Positions 14,814-23,015 of a DNA stretch of 23,735 bases are shown here, in pieces; position 1 is the stretch's first letter; every line of letters starts with the position of its first letter. Location of the stretch: the NCBI GenBank assembly GCA_900547305.1, contig URGH01000038.1, positions 1 to 23,735 on the forward strand. Direction: 5' to 3'. Below the pieces are notes generated by a model that was given only the letters and a program-made list of their open reading frames with translations, had not been told where the DNA came from and made no database searches. The position numbers were made by a program, and so were the translations under genes. The stretch is from an uncultured Oscillospiraceae bacterium (lineage in GTDB: Bacteria; Bacillota; Clostridia; Oscillospirales; Acutalibacteraceae).

Positions 14814-15800
14814 TTGATAAAGGAAGCAAGAGGATACGGCAATACCATAGACGAGGCAAGAGAAAATGCCGTTGCAATGTTAAACGCGTCGGAAAACGAC
14901 GATATTCAGTTTGAGGTTATAGCAACCCCTAAGAAAAAAACGCTCGGAATTTTCGGCGGAAGAAAGGCGGAGGTGCGCGTTTTTGTGGAGCTGCCCGATG
15001 AAAAGCCCGCAAAACAGAAGCGCCCGCAGCCGAAAAAAGAAATAAAACCCGCAAAACAGGCTGAAAAACCCTTTAAAGAAGAAAAAGCGCAGGAGCCCAA
15101 GGCTGAGAAAAAAGCCGCCCCTGCCGCAAAACCCGAAAAGCCGCAAAGGCCCGACCCGACAGAGGGCTTCGGCGAGCTGAAAGAAACAAGCGAGCTGCCC
15201 GCAGATTCAAAGGCTGCCCGCGCTGTAAATTATTTAAGGGCTATACTCGATAACCTCGGCTGCTCCGATATAACAATGAAAGCCGCAGCCAAGGAAAACG
15301 CCGTGCTTATAAGCCTTGAGGGCGAGTCGGTGGGCGTTATAATCGGTCACAGGGGCGAAACCCTTGATTCAATTCAGTATTTAACCAGCCTTGCCGCAAG
15401 CAACGGCGGCGGATATTTCAAGGTTACCATAAACATAGGCAACTACCGCGAAAAGCGCGAGGAGGCGCTTGTTAACCTTGCAAAGCGCGTTTCCGAGCAG
15501 GTTATAAGAACCGGCCGCAGCCGCAGCCTTGAGCCTATGAATCCTTATGAGCGCAGAATAATTCACACCGCCGTGCAGGAAATTGACGGCGTGGTTTCCA
15601 CCTCGTTCGGCGAGGGTGCCGCGCGCCGCGTTGTAATAGGCGTTGAGGGCGGCGAAATGCGTCCCCCCAGAAGAGGCGGCAGAGATTCGCGCGACGGTGG
15701 TCGCCGCAGACCTTCATCATCAAGAACAACCTCTGCCCCCGCACCGAACAGAGAGCCGAAAAAGGATAATGACGCTCCTCTTTACGGCAAAATCAACTGA
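14814..15800 (+). CDS. jag: RNA-binding protein Jag/KhpB
   Basis: KhpB is a cytoplasmic RNA-binding protein linked to cell elongation and sRNA biology in related bacteria. The 328-residue protein has the Jag-N domain (1-52, ending KKTLGIFGGRKAEVRV), a long Lys/Pro/Glu-rich linker (about 60-128), a KH domain with the GxxG loop in IIGHRGETLD (176-185), and an R3H domain with NPYERRIIH (R247, H251). An extra Arg/Gly/Ser-rich tail (about 283-315) is likely disordered and may bind RNA. The TTG start is supported by AAGGAGG (14800-14806) 7 bases upstream. A small hairpin (14776-14795) lies in the gap after yidC. The usual next genes, mnmE and mnmG, are absent. Confidence 0.95.
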   Translation: MIKEARGYGNTIDEARENAVAMLNASENDDIQFEVIATPKKKTLGIFGGRKAEVRVFVELPDEKPAKQKRPQPKKEIKPAKQAEKPFKEEKAQEPKAEKKAAPAAKPEKPQRPDPTEGFGELKETSELPADSKAARAVNYLRAILDNLGCSDITMKAAAKENAVLISLEGESVGVIIGHRGETLDSIQYLTSLAASNGGGYFKVTINIGNYREKREEALVNLAKRVSEQVIRTGRSRSLEPMNPYERRIIHTAVQEIDGVVSTSFGEGAARRVVIGVEGGEMRPPRRGGRDSRDGGRRRPSSSRTTSAPAPNREPKKDNDAPLYGKIN

Positions 15801-15827
15801 TTTTAAAATTTAAAAATTCTTAACGGA

Positions 15828-15857
15828 TTGATTTCAATTATCGGGCAACAATAATAT
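15828..15857 (+). promoter_or_regulatory. Candidate sigma-A promoter of murA
   Basis: TTGATT (15828-15833), an 18-base gap and TAATAT (15852-15857) precede murA by about 45 bases. The boxes are imperfect. Confidence 0.4.
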
Positions 15858-15903
15858 TGAGACTCATATGTTGTTCTGAATTTTTGTACGGGGAGTGCGT
15901 TTT

Positions 15904-17190
15904 TTGGAAAAGTTTGTAATAAACGGCGGGCGCCCGCTGCACGGCGAGGTTCGCATAAGCGGCGCGAAAAATGCCGCCGTTGCCATTCTTCCGGCGGTTT
16001 TGCTTTCTGACGGTCCTTGCGTTATAGAAAATCTTCCTGATATATCCGATGTTTCCACCATTCTTAAAACCATGCAGTCTTTGGGCGCACAGATAAGAAT
16101 GATAAATAAATCTACCGTGGAAATTGACCCGCGCCATGTAAATTCATTTGTTGTTTCCAAAAAAATGGCAGAGGGAATGAGGGCTTCAAGCTATTTTCTC
16201 GGCGCGCTTTTGGGCAGAATGTTACGCGCCCGCGTAGCACCGCCCGGCGGCTGTGATTTCGGCGTTCGCCCTATTGACCAGCACATAAAGGGCTTTGAGG
16301 CGCTGGGCGCCAAAATGACCATAGAAAACGGAATGGTTGACGCAAAGGCAATGTCGCTTACCGGCTGCCTTATTTATCTTGACGTGGTATCCGTCGGGGC
16401 GACGATAAATATAATGCTGGCTGCCGCTAAGGCGGACGGTCTTACAATTATAGAGAACGCCGCGCGCGAGCCGCACATAGTGGATCTTGCCAACTTTTTA
16501 AACTCAATGGGCGCAAACATAATGGGCGCGGGCACCGGCGTTATTAAAATACGCGGCGTTAAGCACCTAAGCGGCGCTGATTACAGCATTATTCCCGACC
16601 AGATTGAGGCGGGAACATATATGGCGGCGGCAGTAGCCACGCGGGGCGATATACTTGTAACAAACGTAACGCCTAAGCACCTTGAATCAATTATAGCCAA
16701 GCTGCGCGAAACAGGCGCGGAAATTACCGAATTTGATGAATCGGTGCGCGTTAAAATGACGCGCCGCCCGCGCAAATGCAACATTAAAACAATGCCACAC
16801 CCCGGTTTCCCAACCGATATGCAGCCGCAAATAGCGGCGGTTTTAAGCATTGCCGAGGGTACAAGCATAATAACCGAAGGCGTGTGGGACAGCCGTTTCA
16901 GGTATGTTGAGCAGCTCACCTTTATGGGCGCGGATATTCAGGTGGACGGCAAAATGGCGGTTATAACCGGCGTTGAAAAGCTAAAGCCCTCCCCCGTGCG
17001 CGCGGTTGACCTGCGTGCCGGCGCCGCAATGATAATTGCGGGGCTTTCGGCTGAGGGAACAACCGAAATTGAAGAAATTGACCATATTGACCGCGGCTAT
17101 GAAAATGTGGTTGAAAAGTTCTCCGCCCTTGGCGCGGATATAAAGCGCGTTAAAACCTTTGATAGCTTTCAGGCTTTAAAGCAAGCTTAA
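15904..17190 (+). CDS. murA: UDP-N-acetylglucosamine 1-carboxyvinyltransferase
   Basis: MurA transfers enolpyruvate from PEP to UDP-GlcNAc, the first committed step of peptidoglycan synthesis in the cytoplasm. The 428-residue protein has the family N terminus (MEKFVINGGRPLHGEVRISG, K22/N23 in SGAKNAAV), the active-site loop PPGGCDFGVRPIDQH with the catalytic C117 that fosfomycin alkylates, and later motifs DQIEAGTYMAAA and HPGFPTDMQPQ and DLRAGAAMIIAGL. The TTG at 15904 is chosen because GGGGAG ends 8 bases upstream and it gives the standard first residues; a GTG at 15895 sits within that site. Many Bacillota carry two copies (murA and murAB/murZ), and which this is cannot be told here. A terminator follows at 17241. 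Confidence 0.96.
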   Translation: MEKFVINGGRPLHGEVRISGAKNAAVAILPAVLLSDGPCVIENLPDISDVSTILKTMQSLGAQIRMINKSTVEIDPRHVNSFVVSKKMAEGMRASSYFLGALLGRMLRARVAPPGGCDFGVRPIDQHIKGFEALGAKMTIENGMVDAKAMSLTGCLIYLDVVSVGATINIMLAAAKADGLTIIENAAREPHIVDLANFLNSMGANIMGAGTGVIKIRGVKHLSGADYSIIPDQIEAGTYMAAAVATRGDILVTNVTPKHLESIIAKLRETGAEITEFDESVRVKMTRRPRKCNIKTMPHPGFPTDMQPQIAAVLSIAEGTSIITEGVWDSRFRYVEQLTFMGADIQVDGKMAVITGVEKLKPSPVRAVDLRAGAAMIIAGLSAEGTTEIEEIDHIDRGYENVVEKFSALGADIKRVKTFDSFQALKQA

Positions 17191-17195
17191 ATTAT

Positions 17196-17223
17196 AATTC
17201 GTAATGCGGAATTCGTAATGCGG
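17196..17223 (+). repeat. 14-base tandem repeat
   Basis: AATTCGTAATGCGG occurs twice head to tail (17196-17209 and 17210-17223) with a partial third unit, in the gap after murA. Its function is unknown. Confidence 0.85.
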
Positions 17224-17240
17224 AATTATTATTACAGTGT

Positions 17241-17275
17241 AAAATAGCTCCCGCAAATAATGGGGGCTATTTTTA
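17241..17275 (+). terminator. Intrinsic terminator after murA
   Basis: AAAATAGCTCCC (17241-17252) pairs with GGGGGCTATTTT (17262-17273), including one wobble, and the stem runs into a T-rich tail. The adenines opposite the tail could allow use in both directions. Confidence 0.8.
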
Positions 17276-17299
17276 ATTTTTAAATTCGGGAGTAAAGAA

Positions 17300-18091
17300 A
17301 TGTCGAAAATATGTCCGCTTTTCAGCGGGTCTACCGGCAACAGTACATATATAGAGGGTTCTACCGGCGCCGTTCTTACCGACGCGGGCGCTTCCTGCAA
17401 AGCCCTTACCGCCGCAATTCAAAACGCGGGCGGCGAAATTGAAAAAATAGTGGCGGTGGTTATAACTCACGAGCATATAGATCACATAAAGGGTTTAAAG
17501 CCCCTGCTTAATGCGGCTAAAGGCGCCGTGCTTATATCCTCTGCCGAAACCCTTGAGACCCTTGCCGCCACTGACAAAATACCGCCGCACACCAAAACCT
17601 CGGCGATAGAAAACGAAACGTTTGAGGCAGGCGGTATAGGCATATCCCGCTTTGCCACAAGCCACGACGCGGTCTCCCCCGGCGGGTACTGCTTTTTAAT
17701 GCCCGACGGGCGGAAAATTTCCGTTTGCACCGATCTCGGCATTATGACCGATACCGTGCGCAGCGCCATTGCGGGCAGCGATGCGGTGCTTTTAGAATCA
17801 AATTACGATATTGATATGCTCAAAAAAGGCCCCTACCCTGCTGAGCTTAAAATGCGCATAATGTCAGACCGCGGGCATTTATCCAATAATGCCTGCGCCG
17901 CCGAGCTGGCGGGGCTTTTAAAAAGCGGCACAACGCGGTTTATTTTGGGGCATTTAAGCAGGAACAACAACACCCCGCTTTTAGCGCTTTCTTGCGCTAA
18001 AAACGCGCTTGCAAGCGCGGGCGCGGTGGTCGGTTCGGACTGCATTTTAGAGGTCGCAGCCCCCAAAAATAACGGGGTGACGGTTTTATGA
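17300..18091 (+). CDS. WalJ/YycJ-type metallo-beta-lactamase-fold hydrolase
   Basis: This cytoplasmic protein of 263 residues has the metal-binding motif THEHIDH (H57, H59, D61, H62), the N-terminal FSGSTGNSTYIEG signature of the YycJ group, SHDAVSPGGYCF, CTDLGI and LGHLSRNNNTP. In B. subtilis the homologue is cotranscribed with the WalRK cell-wall regulators and lies close to rlmH; 5' exonuclease activity has been reported for the group. Here rlmH follows with a 4-base ATGA overlap, which supports the assignment, but no walRK genes are in the window. The ATG follows GGGAG by 7 bases. The exact substrate is not evident. Confidence 0.88.
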   Translation: MSKICPLFSGSTGNSTYIEGSTGAVLTDAGASCKALTAAIQNAGGEIEKIVAVVITHEHIDHIKGLKPLLNAAKGAVLISSAETLETLAATDKIPPHTKTSAIENETFEAGGIGISRFATSHDAVSPGGYCFLMPDGRKISVCTDLGIMTDTVRSAIAGSDAVLLESNYDIDMLKKGPYPAELKMRIMSDRGHLSNNACAAELAGLLKSGTTRFILGHLSRNNNTPLLALSCAKNALASAGAVVGSDCILEVAAPKNNGVTVL

Positions 18092-18567
18092 TGAAAGTAA
18101 CCCTTATAGCCCCCGAGGGGCTTAAAGAAAAATATTTGCGCGAGGCGGCAGATGAATATATAAAGCGGCTGCGCGGCTTTTGCAATTTGAAAATTGCGGA
18201 GTTTTCGCCCTTTAAGCTACCCGAAAAACCGAACAGCGCGCAAATAGCCGCCGCGCTTGACCGCGAGGCGGAGCAAATTTTAAAGAAAATTCCCGAGGGC
18301 AGCCGCACAGCCGCCCTTTGCATTGAGGGGAAAATGCTTTCAAGCGAGGAATTAGCCGCCGAAATACGCGCGGCGGATAACTCGGGCACGCCCTTTACCT
18401 TTATAATAGGCAGCTCGCACGGGCTTGCCGAGCAGGTGAAAAAAACCGCCGATATGCGGCTTTCATTTTCCAAAATGACCTTTCCGCACCAGCTTTTCAG
18501 GGTGCTGCTGCTTGAGCAGCTTTACCGCGCATATAAAATCAATTCGGGCGGCGCATACCATAAATAA
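18088..18567 (+). CDS. rlmH: 23S rRNA pseudouridine1915 N3-methyltransferase
   Basis: RlmH methylates pseudouridine 1915 in helix 69 of 23S rRNA using S-adenosylmethionine, acting on assembled 70S ribosomes. The 159-residue length is typical. The SPOUT fold is shown by FTFIIGSSHGL (SAM-binding knot; the second Gly of the usual IGG is Ser here) and the conserved C-terminal stretch SKMTFPHQLFRVLLLEQLYRA followed by YHK. The ATG overlaps the upstream stop as ATGA; a second ATG follows at 18091, so the protein may start one residue later. It is translationally coupled to the WalJ-type gene. Confidence 0.96.
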   Translation: MMKVTLIAPEGLKEKYLREAADEYIKRLRGFCNLKIAEFSPFKLPEKPNSAQIAAALDREAEQILKKIPEGSRTAALCIEGKMLSSEELAAEIRAADNSGTPFTFIIGSSHGLAEQVKKTADMRLSFSKMTFPHQLFRVLLLEQLYRAYKINSGGAYHK

Positions 18568-18572
18568 AATTG

Positions 18573-18601
18573 TTGATAACAGCGTATTTTCCTGTTATAA
18601 T
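18573..18601 (+). promoter_or_regulatory. Sigma-A promoter of thyX-tmk
   Basis: TTGATA (18573-18578) and TATAAT (18596-18601) are 17 bases apart and start just after rlmH. The leader is about 25 bases long with AGGGGGAA (18619-18626). Confidence 0.8.
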
Positions 18602-18632
18602 TAAAAATAGTAAATCACAGGGGGAATATAAA

Positions 18633-19406
18633 ATGGCAAAGGTTATTCTGCTGGCGCACACGCCGAACCCCGAGCACACGGTTGCGGCGGCGGCAAAGCT
18701 GTGTTACAGCAGCTCGGATATAACAGGGCTTACCGACAGCCTGACCGACGAAAAGGCGGCGGCATTTGTAGAAATGCTTTCGGAAATAGGGCACGAAAGC
18801 CCCATTGAGCACGCAAGCTTCACTTTCGGTATTGAGGGGGTTTCGCGCTCGCTTTTGGCACAAATAACAAGGCACAGAATGGCGTCCTTCTCGGTGAAAA
18901 GTCAGCGCTATGTGCGCGAGGGCAGCTTCGGCTATGTTACCCCGCCCGAAATTGCGGCAGACCCCGAGGCTAAAAAGCTTTACGATGAAATAATGGCGGA
19001 GGACCAGAGAAAATACGACCGCCTTGCCGAAATTTTAAAGGAAAAGCATATAAAAACCTTTATGGCAGAGGGTAAGGACGAAAAGACAGCGACCCGCCTT
19101 GCCGAGAAAAAGGCGATTGAGGATGCGCGCTTTGTGCTGCCCAACTCCTGCGAGACGCAGATGGTTATGACAATGAACGCCCGCTCGCTTAAAAATTTCT
19201 TCCGTATTCGTTGCTGCAACAGGGCGCAGTGGGAAATAAGGGATATTGCCGACCAAATGCTGGCGCTGGTGTCTGCTGTGGCGCCCGAGCTTTTCAAAAA
19301 CGCGGGTCCTGCCTGCGTTTGCGGCGCTTGCTCCGAGGGTAAAATGTCCTGCGGAAGGGCGGACGAGGTGCGCCGCCATATAGGAGAGCTTAAAAACAAT
19401 GGGTAG
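18633..19406 (+). CDS. thyX: Flavin-dependent thymidylate synthase ThyX
   Basis: ThyX makes dTMP from dUMP with methylene-tetrahydrofolate, FAD and NADPH; it is unrelated to ThyA. The 257-residue protein carries the signature RHRx7S as RHRMASFSVKS (R80-S90), preceded by SPIEHASFTFGIEG, and the C-terminal NSCETQMVMTMNARSLKNFF region with NRAQWEIRD. The ATG at 18633 lies 7 bases after AGGGGGAA; an in-frame ATG at 18570 would cross the promoter and is rejected. It has a Cys-rich tail (CVCGACSEGKMSCG, about 227-241), which is seen in several ThyX proteins of Clostridia. The last 8 bases overlap tmk. Confidence 0.96.
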   Translation: MAKVILLAHTPNPEHTVAAAAKLCYSSSDITGLTDSLTDEKAAAFVEMLSEIGHESPIEHASFTFGIEGVSRSLLAQITRHRMASFSVKSQRYVREGSFGYVTPPEIAADPEAKKLYDEIMAEDQRKYDRLAEILKEKHIKTFMAEGKDEKTATRLAEKKAIEDARFVLPNSCETQMVMTMNARSLKNFFRIRCCNRAQWEIRDIADQMLALVSAVAPELFKNAGPACVCGACSEGKMSCGRADEVRRHIGELKNNG

Positions 19407-20052
19407 GCTTATAGTAATTGAGGGGCTGGACGGCAGCGGAAAATCCACCCAACTGGAGCTTTTGCCGAAAAAGCTGAAAGCACGCGGAACAGACTGCCGC
19501 ACGGTTTCTTTCCCGCAGTATGAAAGCGATTCGAGCGCTCTTGTAAAAATGTATCTGCGCGGCGATTTCGGCACTCACCCCGACGATGTAAACCCCTATG
19601 CCGCCTCTGCCTTTTACACGGTGGACAGGTACGCCTCTTATAAATCCGTTTGGGGCGATTATTACAAGGCGGGCGGAACGGTGGTTGCGGGGCGGTACAC
19701 CACCTCTAACGCCATTCATCAGGCCTCAAAATTAAGCCCCGATAAATGGGAGCCGTTTCTTGATTGGCTTTATGATTTTGAGTATAACAAAATAGGTATT
19801 CCGCGACCCGACAGGGTAATATTTTTGGATATGCCGATTGAAGTGTCGCAGCGGCTTTTAAACCGCCGCTACTCAGAGGACGGCGGCAAAAAGGATATTC
19901 ACGAAAGCGACGTTGAATACCTTGAAAACTGCCGTAAAGCGGCGCTTTTCACGGCGGAATATTCGGGCTGGATAACCGTGCCCTGCGCTAAGGACGGCAA
20001 GCCGCGCGGAATTGAGGATATATCAGACGAAATACTTGAAAGGGTGCTTTAA
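19399..20052 (+). CDS. tmk: Thymidylate kinase
   Basis: The kinase phosphorylates dTMP to dTDP with ATP. The 217-residue protein has a P-loop GLDGSGKST (9-17), a VDRYAS motif near 75-80, the substrate motif GRYTTSNAIHQ (about 97-107, where DRYxxSxxAYQ is usual) and PDRVIFLDMP followed by a LID region RRYSEDGGKKDIHE. The altered DRY and the missing AYQ place it in a divergent branch of the family, common in Clostridia, so related deoxynucleoside kinase activity is not excluded. Its start overlaps thyX by 8 bases, so the product of the first enzyme feeds directly into the second. DJ-1 follows 1 base later. Confidence 0.9.
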   Translation: MGRLIVIEGLDGSGKSTQLELLPKKLKARGTDCRTVSFPQYESDSSALVKMYLRGDFGTHPDDVNPYAASAFYTVDRYASYKSVWGDYYKAGGTVVAGRYTTSNAIHQASKLSPDKWEPFLDWLYDFEYNKIGIPRPDRVIFLDMPIEVSQRLLNRRYSEDGGKKDIHESDVEYLENCRKAALFTAEYSGWITVPCAKDGKPRGIEDISDEILERVL

Positions 20053-20053
20053 T

Positions 20054-20599
20054 ATGGTATATATTTTTTTAGCAAACGGCTTTGAAGAATGTGAGGCGCT
20101 GGCTCCCGTTGATATTCTGCGGCGCGGCGGAATAAAGGTTAATACCGTCGGCGTGGGCGGCAGTGAAATAACCGGCGCGCACGGAATAAGGGTCAGCTGC
20201 GATATAGGCGAAAACGAAATTAAAAAAAGCGATATGCGGGCGGTAATACTGCCGGGCGGAATGCCCGGCACGCTCAACCTTGAAAAAAGCGCGGCGGTGC
20301 AAAAAGCGCTTGATTATGCCGCCGAACGGGGCTTGATTATCGGCGCGATATGCGCGGCGCCCTCGGTGCTGGGGCACAAGGGGCTTTTAAAGGGCAAAAA
20401 AGCCACCTGTTTCCCCGGGTTTGAAAAGGACCTGATAGGCGCTGAATTTACAGAAGTGCCCGCCGTGCGCGACGGCAATATTGTAACCGCCTGCGGCGCG
20501 GGAGCGGCTTTTGATTTCGGCTTTTTGCTGCTTGAAACGCTTTCGGGCAATAAGGCGGCAGCCGAGGAACTGAAAAAAACAATGCTTTATAAAAAATAA
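20054..20599 (+). CDS. DJ-1/PfpI family protein
   Basis: This 181-residue cytoplasmic protein has the nucleophile-elbow Cys (C100) in IIGAICAAPSVLG and the partner Glu (E14) in ANGFEECEALAPVDILRRGG, the arrangement of DJ-1 and YajL. LPGGMPGTLNL and the C-terminal GAGAAFDFGFLLLE motif agree. Reported activities include glyoxalase, protein or nucleotide deglycase and redox chaperone roles, and these are debated. The ATG at 20054 is supported by AAAGGGTG 8 bases upstream; an earlier in-frame ATG at 20012 lies inside tmk. It is translationally linked to tmk, but I see no functional tie to thymidylate synthesis. Confidence 0.92.
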   Translation: MVYIFLANGFEECEALAPVDILRRGGIKVNTVGVGGSEITGAHGIRVSCDIGENEIKKSDMRAVILPGGMPGTLNLEKSAAVQKALDYAAERGLIIGAICAAPSVLGHKGLLKGKKATCFPGFEKDLIGAEFTEVPAVRDGNIVTACGAGAAFDFGFLLLETLSGNKAAAEELKKTMLYKK

Positions 20600-20618
20600 T
20601 TTTGCGGAGAGGAAAACA

Positions 20619-21800
20619 ATGGACGAAAAAAATCCCGATATTACCCCCGAAAATAATGAAAACAATAATACATTTGAAGACGATTTTGTAATAGGCAAGG
20701 GCTTTGAAATAAGCGAAGAGCCCATATTGCCCGAGCCGAAAAAACGTGGTGCCAAGCACTCTGCGGGCAAAAATACACTTAAAAACATAATTTGGATTCT
20801 TTGCATAGTGGTAGTGTCGGTAGGGCTTGCTTTCGGCATAATTTTTGCGGGAGCGGACTATATGGGCATAGGCTTCGGCAGGGGCAAGGACTGCGAGGTA
20901 GTAATAGAGCAGGGAATGTCAACCGGACAGATAGCCGAGCAGCTAAAGGAGTGCGGCGCGGTTAAAATACCCATGCTTTTCAGGGTATACGCAAAGCTTA
21001 AGCACTACGACGGCAAGTTTAAATACGGGCTTTACACCTTTAATAACGAGGCGGGTTATGAGGCGCTTTCGGTTATGCTTATAGAGGAGGGCGCAAAGGC
21101 GAACAGCATTAAGGTGACCATACCCGAAATGTCCTCGGTTGATGATATTGCGAAAATTCTTGAAGAAAAGGGCATTTGCAAAAAAGCCGATTTTATCGAT
21201 GAGGTTCAGCACGGCAGCTTTGATTACGATTTTGTAAAGGCTATACCCACCGAAAAGGTCTATTATCGGCTTGAGGGCTACCTTTTCCCCGAAACATATA
21301 ATTTTTACTCGTACGATTCCAAGGAGTGTGCACACTTGGCTATTGACCGTATGCTTAAAACACTTGACAGCAAGCTGACCGAGGGTGTGCGGGCTAAAAT
21401 ATCCAAAAGCGGCTACACGCTGCACGAGGTTATGACCTTAGCCTCAATAGTAGAGCTTGAGGCGGGCGGCAGCCCCGAGGAAATGCCGAATGTGGCGGCG
21501 GTGTTCTACAACCGCCTAAAGAGCGATGAATACCCGAAGCTGCAATCCTCCCCCACACAGAAATATCCCTACGGCTCGGGCAAGTACGATACCTATAAAT
21601 CGGACGGATTACCGCCCGGACCCTTGTGCTCGCCGAGCGAAAACTCCATAAAAGCGGCAGCCGACCCAACTGCGAATTTCGATTACTACTACTTTGTGAC
21701 CGACGCTAAAATGAAGTTTTACTATAACAAAACCTTAACCGAGCACAACAACACGATAAACCGACTTAAAAGGGAGAACAACTGGATTGGCGATAAATAA
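20619..21800 (+). CDS. mltG: Endolytic transglycosylase MltG
   Basis: MltG cleaves nascent peptidoglycan glycan strands at the outer face of the membrane and limits strand length. The 393-residue protein has an acidic cytoplasmic tail (1-53), one membrane span (about 54-78), a LysM-like region (about 90-160) and the YceG catalytic domain (about 165-390). The catalytic Glu is E279 in LASIVELEAG; RLEGYLFPETYNFY, VFYNRL and SDGLPPGPLCSPS are family hallmarks. The ATG follows GGAGAGG. It overlaps the U32 gene by 14 bases. In B. subtilis the neighbour set is mltG (yrrL)-trmR (yrrM)-trhP1-trhP2; here trmR is not between them. Confidence 0.95.
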   Translation: MDEKNPDITPENNENNNTFEDDFVIGKGFEISEEPILPEPKKRGAKHSAGKNTLKNIIWILCIVVVSVGLAFGIIFAGADYMGIGFGRGKDCEVVIEQGMSTGQIAEQLKECGAVKIPMLFRVYAKLKHYDGKFKYGLYTFNNEAGYEALSVMLIEEGAKANSIKVTIPEMSSVDDIAKILEEKGICKKADFIDEVQHGSFDYDFVKAIPTEKVYYRLEGYLFPETYNFYSYDSKECAHLAIDRMLKTLDSKLTEGVRAKISKSGYTLHEVMTLASIVELEAGGSPEEMPNVAAVFYNRLKSDEYPKLQSSPTQKYPYGSGKYDTYKSDGLPPGPLCSPSENSIKAAADPTANFDYYYFVTDAKMKFYYNKTLTEHNNTINRLKRENNWIGDK

Positions 21801-23010
21801 AATTCCCGAGCTTTTGTGCCCTGCGGGTGACCTTACGCGGCTTTGCGCCGCCGTCGATTACGGCGCTGACGCGGTGTACCTTGCGGGTGAGGAATTCGGT
21901 ATGCGCACCGCTGCTGCGAATTTCGGCGAGGAAGACCTGAAAAAGGGCATAGAATACGCCCATAAGCACGGCGTAAAGGTGCATATTGCCTGCAATGTTA
22001 TACCGCACAATGAGGAAATAGCCCGCCTGCCCGATTTTTTAAAAACCGTAAACGCTTTGGGGGCGGACGCGCTTATAGCGGCGGATATAGGCACAATAGG
22101 GCTTATAAAAAAATATGCGCCCGATACAGCGCTGCACGTTTCGGTGCAATCGGGCATATGCAATTACGAAACGGCGAACGCGTTTTACAATATGGGCGCT
22201 GAAAGGGTGGTTTTGACAAGAGAGCTTTCTCTTGCGGAAATTGCGGAAATACGTGCGAAAACCCCGCAGGACTTGGAGCTTGAAGCCTTTGCGCACGGCG
22301 CTATGTGCGTTTCGTTTTCGGCAAGATGCCTGCTTTCAAGCTATATGACCGGGCGGGACGCAAACCGCGGCGACTGCGCGCAGCCCTGCCGCTGGAGCTA
22401 TTCGCTTATGGAGGAAAAGCGCCCGGGACAGTATTTTGATATTACCGAGACCGATAAGGGCACATATATTTTAAACGCGAACGACCTTTGTATGGCGGAG
22501 CAGCTTGATAAAATGGCAGCCGCCGGGGTAGACAGCATAAAAATTGAGGGCAGGGCGAAATCGCACTATTATGTGGCCGTTACCGCAAACGCCTACCGCG
22601 GCGCGCTTGACAGCCTGAAAACTGCCGACGGCGATTGGAAATGCCCCGAATGGGTGACAGAAGAGCTTAATAAAATAAGCCACAGAACCTATTCCACAGG
22701 CTTTTACTTCGGTACGCCGCAAAATGCGCAAACCTATCAAAACGCGGGGTACATACGTGATTATTCCGTGGCGGCAATAGTAGAGGGTTACGAAAACGGC
22801 TGCATTACAGCCGTGCTTAAAAATAAATTTTTGCGCGGGCAGGAGTTTGATTGCTTAGAGCCGGGTAAACCGCCTTTTACCGTTTCGGCAAATACGCTTT
22901 TCGACGGCGACGGAAACGAAATTGAGGTTGCTCCCCACCCGATGATGAAACTGAAAATTCCCTTTGACCGACCTGTAAAGCCCGGCGCAATGCTCAGAAT
23001 GAAGTATTAA
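21787..23010 (+). CDS. Peptidase U32 family protein, TrhP-type tRNA hydroxylation enzyme
   Basis: Despite the family name, bacterial U32 proteins of this type (TrhP/YrrO, YegQ) form 5-hydroxyuridine at position 34 of tRNAs using prephenate-derived chemistry. The 407-residue protein has ELLCPAGDLTRLCAAVDYGADAVYL at the N terminus and the U32 signature EAFAHGAMCVSFSARCLLS with DANRGDCAQPCRWSY. The four cysteines C174, C181, C197 and C201 are in the position of the proposed iron-sulfur ligands. The TTG at 21787, inside the end of mltG, follows AGGGAG; no in-frame ATG is suitable. Length and the mltG neighbour favour TrhP2 over TrhP1. The downstream hairpin at 23016 separates it from the next gene. 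Confidence 0.9.
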   Translation: MAINKIPELLCPAGDLTRLCAAVDYGADAVYLAGEEFGMRTAAANFGEEDLKKGIEYAHKHGVKVHIACNVIPHNEEIARLPDFLKTVNALGADALIAADIGTIGLIKKYAPDTALHVSVQSGICNYETANAFYNMGAERVVLTRELSLAEIAEIRAKTPQDLELEAFAHGAMCVSFSARCLLSSYMTGRDANRGDCAQPCRWSYSLMEEKRPGQYFDITETDKGTYILNANDLCMAEQLDKMAAAGVDSIKIEGRAKSHYYVAVTANAYRGALDSLKTADGDWKCPEWVTEELNKISHRTYSTGFYFGTPQNAQTYQNAGYIRDYSVAAIVEGYENGCITAVLKNKFLRGQEFDCLEPGKPPFTVSANTLFDGDGNEIEVAPHPMMKLKIPFDRPVKPGAMLRMKY

Positions 23011-23015
23011 AAAAA

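Noticed and set aside
18570..18632. Longer N terminus for ThyX
   Set aside because: The extension crosses the -10 and -35 boxes of the thyX promoter and lacks a ribosome binding site.
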